DNA of 64,000 bases from Carnegiea gigantea. Taxonomy: Eukaryota > Streptophyta > Magnoliopsida > Caryophyllales > Cactaceae. Shown piece by piece: positions 57,787-64,000 of the stretch; position 1 is the first letter of the stretch, and each line of letters opens with the position of its first letter. The stretch is from contig JAKOGI010001335.1 of assembly GCA_029747015.1 (NCBI GenBank), forward strand, positions 186,001 to 250,000, read 5' to 3'. The position numbers and the translations under genes are program-made. Below the pieces are notes generated by a model. That model had not been told where the DNA came from. It made no database searches and was given only the letters and a program-made list of their open reading frames with translations.

Positions 57787-60700
57787 ATTAATGATAAGAC
57801 TATCTCTGACCCTCTAATTTATGATCCTAAAGACAAGGTCAAAGAACTTCTCTGTATAGATGAAGATTCATAGTCAACTACACTATCCTTGTACTTTATC
57901 TGTACCACATGCAGATAAAGATTGAAGTAGCATCAAAACATTAGCGACAACCTAGTTTCCCTAGTTATTTTTCATGTTTGAGTCAGGGAGCCCCAACCCT
58001 GTCATATCATTTAAGTCCAAGTCTTGTACTTCAATTCTATATCAATAAAGGTTCCAACCATACATTTATGCATCCGTACTTTATCCATTTCTTATTGTAA
58101 ATGCTTCTACCCTATGTTGAATCCATGTTTCCAGAACTAGGAGCACATAAGGACAAAACAGAAAACAAAAATGTCAAGAATATCTAAAAGGAAAATAAAA
58201 GTATGTGATGGAAAACCTTGTTTAAGACAGGAGGCCTCCTTTGGCAACCTAATGTCTTCACATTAACCCAAAAAGCCTCCTTAGACCTTTAAATCAGATC
58301 TGCTAGCAAATGAGTCCAGCCATTCATGGGGGATCGCGCACGGTGGTTCCGGGTCCTGGTTCTTATAGGTTTTCCATAGTAGAAACATGACAGCAGAGTT
58401 GTTTTCTCTTTAAAAAAGAAGAGAATAAAAATAAAAAAGAAAAGTAGAGAGAAAAGAAAGTGGACAATAGATTCATTGTATGACATAAAGAATGGACCAC
58501 CGCCTGAATCATCTCTTAAAATAGGTAAATCCCAAAGTAAAAATACAATGAAATAAATATAAAAAAGGAGAGATAATTTAGACCCATGACACGCTGGCAT
58601 CACTGCATTCGCCCATCTACACTTCAGTATATAGAGGGGTAGCTTTTGATCCTTCATGCTATCTCCTCGTTATTTATCCCTAAACCTTTAGCACCTACCA
58701 TAAAAAGCCCTCTAATAAGCAAAATCCTTAAAGCCACACATTGTTTAGAACTATGCTTAGCCTGATTCCCATCAGCAAATGTAGGCGACCTTTCTTAGTC
58801 ACAACCATCTCACTTAAGCTTAATAGACATTCTTGGGAAGAGAAAATTTAACTCAATAAAGCAACTTTGTTTTATGAGGATTCATGGAATATTCCCTTAC
58901 TAGCCTTAGCTCAACATCCATGAAACAAATATGCACAACCATTACCATTGGAAGCAAAAGCGTAACACTTTGCATGAAAGGGATTACATTTTCCTTAACG
59001 AAATGGTGATCCCTTTAAAGAGAAGAACTCATACCTGACTTAGACCATTAATCCTCATTCTTACCATCTTGAGCAGCGCATGGCCCCTACCTGCCATCCT
59101 CACACCCATCTAGTCTAACCCAGTCCTTACACCTACTCCCTAGCTTAATATGATTTATTGTTTATTAGCCTAACATGGTCCAGTCTTAGCTCTACCCTAC
59201 AAATCCTGAAATCCACCTTTACAGCCCAACCTGGTCTTCCCTCCATTAGCCGAACCTTGATCAAGCTCATTTCCACCCTACACCTCAAAGCTCGCCTAAT
59301 CTTGTCTCTTTCCCTCATCACATCTAGTACTTCTTTACAACTACCTCTCCACCCTAACCTAGCTAGCCTAACCTAGACCAACACAAATTCCATCTTACAC
59401 CATGAGTTGGTCTCAGCTAATCATTTTCCATGAGCTCACTTCACCCATTTAAGCAGGACTTAGCCTTTCTCCCTTACCGTAACTAGTGTATCCTTATCCT
59501 TGTGGTCATATACAAGCTAACCTAGCACTTGCATTGCACCATAGTTATACAATAATTTGCATTCATACATCATGTATTCATACTCACAAGTATTTATAAG
59601 CATATGGGGTTACCCAAAGGCTCCACCCTTGCATCCTTTTCCTTAAATGTCAATATATAAGCTCTCATAGACTTGTTCATATCACAGACTTATCATACAT
59701 GCTTGAATCCAACACATATATATGTTCAGCAATATATTAACCAAATCATGGCATTCCCTCTTTTTCAAATTATACTATGTATAAGAGGTGAATAGATTCT
59801 CACCTCTCACAAGTAGGTTAATCAAAGCACGTACTTTGTGGTAAATGCCTAAACACTTTTACCTATAATACTTTATCCGGACATGCTAGGATTTACATAC
59901 AAAGATTTTATGACCTAAGATATTAGGACTCACATAGTCTAATGTACCGGGATTTACCAGCAACATTTTATATCCCAACATACTTGAATTTGCACATATC
60001 ATTATGTGACCTGCTATATAGGGAGTGAAATATATACCTGACATAAAGGGTTCTATATCCTATCTACTAGGATTTATATACATAACCCAAGATAAAGGGT
60101 CTTGTATCCTAGCATACTTGGATTTAACCCAACATTCTATAGCCCCACCGTTCGGTTCCTAATTAATCCAATTTTGATGCCCTTTATGCTTGACTAACTC
60201 CCAAAAATAACTCTTAACTTAGAAATTTATGATGTTTGATGTTTTATAGGTATAAATGTAAGAGTTCCTACAAGAGATGCTTTCCAGCCCATTTGAAGCC
60301 TAAAGAAGGAAATGTGCCAAAGGGAAGCTAAATTGTGGCAAATTATGGGACTGGATGTGTTAAGAGAAAAGCTAAAGAAAAGAGCAAGATAGAGAAATGG
60401 CATGGGGTGTTCTTGTTGCTATAAAAATTATTTTTTTAAAAAAAGAAGGAATTACATGATAGGTGAGTAGAAAATTGGCACAGTCAATCCTTATCACATG
60501 GTATGATCGTGCTAAGTGTGAATTACGGCTATGTAAATCAGGCTTAGGCTAATGAGAAAGTTTTCTCTTCATTTGTTTTTGTTTTTATCTTATTCAAGTA
60601 GCGTTTTCTCTCAAAATGACACATTTGTATGTGAATATCTTATTAATGGAAAGCTGATCAATGGATTTATTTTTGCTCCCAATTTGTTGCTCTTATTTTA

Positions 60701-61436
60701 TTACATTGTAATCTTGCTTTCTATCTCCAAAGTATCCACCAATTTTCTATTTTTACTTAATTAAAATATTACCTAAAGGTTGAGTTTCAATGAGGAAAGG
60801 GTTGATGGGGTATTAAGGGTTCAATCCCAAAGGACTTGAGCCTAAATGTACTTCTTAAAACCTTGATCATCCCCTTTATAATATCTTCATCTCCTGTTCA
60901 TTTAGGATCTCTCAATCTTAGGTTTCATTCCTCATCAAAAAAAGCTGCATTAGAGTTAATGGAAGCTAATTGGAGATTGACTGAAGACGGAATGGTCACT
61001 AATCAAGAGGAACCATTAATTGCTAATGAATTTGTTGGTAATTTTCTCTCTCCTCCCTTTCTATTGCAGTTTTTAGGTTACATTTGTTTTAGATTTTAGG
61101 TTTTGTTTTCATTGTTGGTATTTTTTGAAGAGAAACTTGGCCATTGCTTTGTATGGCTTGGTTGAGCCATTGTCTATGTGGAGCCATGACCGTCTTCTTT
61201 TATGTGCTTTTTTAAAGTTCATTTGTGTTTCATCTCTCTTGTGGTAGATTATTAGTAGATATTATTGTTTGTAGCTTTCATTGTTAGTTGGATAATCAAG
61301 GTAAATCTTATCTTATGAGGAGTTTATTTGTCTTAATTCAATCTATATCCATAATTCAGATGCGACATAAGCGAATTCATTGGCATTTCAGAGAGGGCAA
61401 CTCTTCTCACTTGAGAACTACAAACAAATTTTTTTT
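57787..61436. other. Probable decayed LTR sequence upstream of the gypsy element
   Basis: No gene recognised. Because a primer-binding-site relic follows at 61440, the sequence just left of it should be a 5' LTR ending near CTACAAACA (about 61422-61430), but its start could not be fixed. At 59850-60140 there are five or six loose repeats of CTAGGATTTACATA-type words, 45-60 bases apart. The - strand of this part reads like another gypsy LTR, so two elements may be overlaid. Confidence 0.4.
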
Positions 61437-61439
61437 TTT

Positions 61440-61457
61440 TGGTTGTTGCCGGGATGA
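61440..61457 (+). promoter_or_regulatory. Degenerate primer-binding site, tRNA-Asp type
   Basis: TGGTTGTTGCCGGGATGA keeps the GTTGCCGGG core of TGGCGCCGTTGCCGGGGA, the site used by Athila-type gypsy elements, with a small deletion and changes. It lies after a T11 run and about 220 bases before the first gag-like codons. Confidence 0.6.
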
Positions 61458-61678
61458 TTGCATTGGATTTTACAATTGCTTGTAACTTGATTGTTATAAA
61501 TAGTTATGTTTAGTTGCCACTAAGTGAAAACCCTTAAAAGTTTAAGAAATTAAAAAGTTAAGAAAAATGACAAATGACTACGTGGGTGAGGTTACCTAGT
61601 TGTAAGAGACTTGTTCACATTGAAATCTCAAATCCCCATATTGAGGTAGACCAAATCTTGCATTAAATTTAGAAATAA

Positions 61679-62640
61679 TGACAAAAAGAGGAGAGGTTCA
61701 ACCTGCTCTTCCACCTCCATCTCAAACTCTGCCTAGGAGTCTATATTAGATTTTCTATCGCCTAAGGTTCATGAATTCTTCTTGTTTTTGACTTTCAAAA
61801 GTTGGTAAGGAAGTTCAATTTCAGTTTAGACCCTTATAGATGATCGTGCTCCCTAGGTTCTTAGGAGATGGCGATGCTTACTTGTTTCTAAGTCAATTTG
61901 AAGAGGTCTGCTCAATGGTTCTATTTCTAAATGTTCCCATGACATTGTTAGCCTGCATGTCATTCCATTGGCCTTAAAAGATTCAGCTAAGAAGTGGATG
62001 CATGGTGTCGTAAATACTACCTCTGTATGGGATGGGTTTGTGAGGATGGTTTTTGGAAATACTTCTTTAATGGCAAAATGATTAAATAGAGAAATGGAAT
62101 TAGCCATTTTGTGAAACTTGATGAGGAATCTTTTTGGAAATATTTTGAGAGGTTTAAGCACTTATTGGCTCAATGCACCCATCATAATTTAGAGTCATGG
62201 CATTTATGCCAAATTATATATAAGGGGCTTAATGAATCAACTTGGACTATTATTTAGTATATGTGTCGAAGGGGGATTATTAAATAAAAGTGAAACCCAG
62301 ACGTGAAAACTCCTAGGCAAACTTGATATAAAGACTTTACAATGGGAAACCACTAGAGATTAAAGCTTAAGTACTTAGACAAATTGTAAAAAAGCAGGAA
62401 TGCATGCGGTTACAGATGCCATTAATATTGACACACGTTTGGCAACACTGGAAAACATGGTTAATGGGATAGTCTTGTTCCAATCCCTGAACAGTTTTTC
62501 CACCTCCCCAAGTGGTCCTATGCTCACAATGTTAAGTTCAACACCATACCCCTATTCTCCCACATACAACTTGGGGTGGTCTAAGCACCTAGCCTTTCAT
62601 GGACTATCCAAGTGTTTTAATGCCTAATGCTTAAGGTGAA
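61679..62640 (+). pseudogene. Athila-like Ty3/gypsy gag, broken
   Basis: A start at 61679 gives MTKRGEVQPALPPPSQTLPR. The retrotransposon gag domain follows in changing frames: RFLGDGDAYLFLSQFEEVCS (about 61858), ALKDSAKKWMHGVVNTTSVW (about 61974), LDEESFWKYFERFKHLLAQC (about 62117), then LESWHLCQIIYKGLNEST and TLQWETTRD, and TRLATLENMVNGI near 62450. The wording matches the gag of Athila/Tat-type elements, which lack a chromodomain. Many frameshifts and stops are present. Confidence 0.78.
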
Positions 62641-63284
62641 GGCTTCTAAGGAAGCACCTCTTCTTATTCTTCTTGTTAAAGTCACCATTCCAAGAGGCAT
62701 ACAATGGACCAAGAGGACCTCCTCTTTAACCGGCTATTGTTCCATCATATACCCCTCCTGGTTATAATTAGATTAACAATGTGACAAAGGCAATGAACGA
62801 TATATAGAGAACGATGAATTATGAGAGAATTTAATAAAAGGATGATGAAGACCACAAGTGATAGTTTGCACAACTTTCCATGTTAAGTAGGAAGAGAGGG
62901 ACTTTTCTTAGTTAACCTAAAGTAAACCAAAGAAGGGGAGTTTTTCATTCTTCCCCAGTGATGTTAGAAAAATAATGTTGTGATCTCTTTAAGGTCAAGA
63001 AAGAAAGTTGACAGCTATGTGGGTGAACATGATTTGAATAAATCCCTTCACCCATCTTCTACTCCGCTCTCTTCCTAAGAAGGTGTGTCTCATCCTAAGA
63101 AGGTGTGTCTACTTGTCCATCTGATCCCTTCTTTCTAAGGATGTGAGAAGAAGCTAAGGAGGATAGTCTTCAGTCATCGGTGACTCTATATCCTCTTATG
63201 CCACTCTGACTTCTTCTTCTATGGCTCCTGAGCCCATTCACCTTTTTGCTAACTGGCTTAAGAGGGAGAATCCCAAACCCATGC

Positions 63285-64000
63285 TGACAAGATAAAAAAG
63301 ACTTTCTTCCAAGTCAAGATCATCATTCCCTTTGTTGACACTATTGAAGAAATACCTCTTTATGCTCGGTCTTTTAGGGAGTTATGCACTACTAATAAGG
63401 CCAATAATGTTCCTAAAAGAGCCTTTTTGCTTGTAATATGAGTACGATCATTTCTAATAAAGTTCCAATCAAGTATAAGGACTCGGGATGTCCAACAATT
63501 TCAATAGTCCATGGCAATCATAATGTGAATCTCCTACCATTCACGATGTATGAGACATTGGGGTTAGTGCAGCTTCAGCTTACCAAAATGGTCCTTCAAT
63601 TAGCTAACTGTTCCACTAGGCTTTCTAGAGGGATGGTTGAGAATGTATTAATCAAGGTAGGAGAATTTATATTTTCAATTGACTGTATAGTGCTTGAGAC
63701 CAAGGTTATTTTGTGTCAAAAAATGAAATACTTGTTATCCTTGCTTGGCCATTTCTTGCTACATCTAATGCACTTACCAATTATAGGGATGGAAAAATGA
63801 ACTTAATTTTTAGGAATATGATAATGGAAGTGAATTTGTTTAATTGTAAAAGAAACCTGTGGGATTTGATGATATGGAGCTTTCTATTATTAATTGGGTA
63901 TGTGAATTTTCTTTGAAAGAAGTAGGCTTTTATCATAAAGAGGAATTGATGTCATGTGTGCATGAGTAATTTTGTATAGAATATAAGCTCAAATATGACA
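63285..64000 (+). pseudogene. Athila-like protease region, catalytic motif deleted; continues past the window
   Basis: KKTFFQVKIIIPFVDTIEEI and ELCTTNKANNVPKRAF (63290-63430) are followed by STIISNKVPIKYKDSGCPTI, then VNLLPFTMYETLGLVQLQL and RGMVENVLIKVGEFIFSIDC (63438-63710). Next, in another frame, come PFLATSNALTNYRDGKMNLI and MEVNLFNCKR (about 63735-63860). In intact relatives a LLDLGAS-type aspartic protease active site lies between the GCPTI block and VNLLP; here about a dozen residues including that motif are missing. Reverse transcriptase should follow beyond the right edge. Confidence 0.78.

Noticed and set aside
58289..58657. 122-codon - strand open frame in the presumed LTR region
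   Set aside because: Low-complexity Phe/Leu-rich sequence from an A-rich + strand, with no domain.
1..64000. tRNA and rRNA genes
   Set aside because: No cloverleaf with A and B boxes and no rRNA core sequence was noticed; the TGGTATCAGAGCC words are retroelement primer-binding sites, not tRNA genes.

Overview
This is plant nuclear DNA, most likely from a eudicot. The genes have GT-AG introns (plus one GC-AG intron), and most of the window is plant transposable elements: CACTA, Harbinger, hAT, MULE, Ty1/copia, TRIM and Ty3/gypsy. Only two ordinary host genes are recognisable. They lie tail to tail between about 13.5 and 27.7 kb. One is a 12-exon TatD/TATDN1-type metal-dependent nuclease gene on the + strand. 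The other is a chloroplast RNA-binding protein gene of the CP33 type on the - strand, with an in-frame TGA between its two RRM domains. From memory, the Arabidopsis counterparts (At3g52390 and At3g52380) are also neighbours, so this is probably an ancient gene pair set in repeat-rich DNA.

Layout, left to right. 1-5515: the right-hand part of a CACTA element with a broken TNP2-like transposase, a second Transposase_24-like gene, GGTCTC/GAGACC subterminal repeats and the terminal inverted repeat. 5631-6444: a Harbinger-like element with TTA target duplications. 7283-11671: a decayed copia element on the - strand mixed with a tandem TRIM array (three LTRs of about 217 bp and two internal segments of 104 bp). 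13510-24606: the TatD gene, whose introns hold repeats and a 1.1 kb (AAT)n-like tract. 25188-27694: the CP33-like gene. 28251-28788: a hAT MITE with 8 bp target duplications. 29562-34794: a structurally complete but broken copia element with 130 bp LTRs and CTACT target duplications. 36116-36432: an isolated LTR with its primer-binding site.

The most unusual region is about 39.1-57.8 kb. I read it as a MULE of the Kaonashi (KI-MULE) kind. It has a Ulp1-like cysteine protease gene on the + strand, converging on a MULE transposase with a SWIM zinc finger on the - strand. The Ulp1 gene contains a first intron of about nine diverged 155 bp repeats and, further on, about nine tandem copies of a 355 bp exon-plus-intron unit. 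The best preserved repeated exons begin and end in phase 0, so copy number could change without breaking the frame. Two later insertions disrupt its exons: a 3.7 kb Tekay/Del-like solo LTR at 43698-47395 and a hAT MITE at 51207-51798. Both have near-perfect target duplications.

The right end, from about 57.8 kb, holds LTR-like sequence, a decayed tRNA-Asp-type primer-binding site and an Athila-like Ty3/gypsy gag-protease pseudogene that runs off the window. I saw no rRNA, tRNA or CRISPR feature. All transposon genes look inactive. Splice sites were placed by eye from protein similarity and consensus signals.
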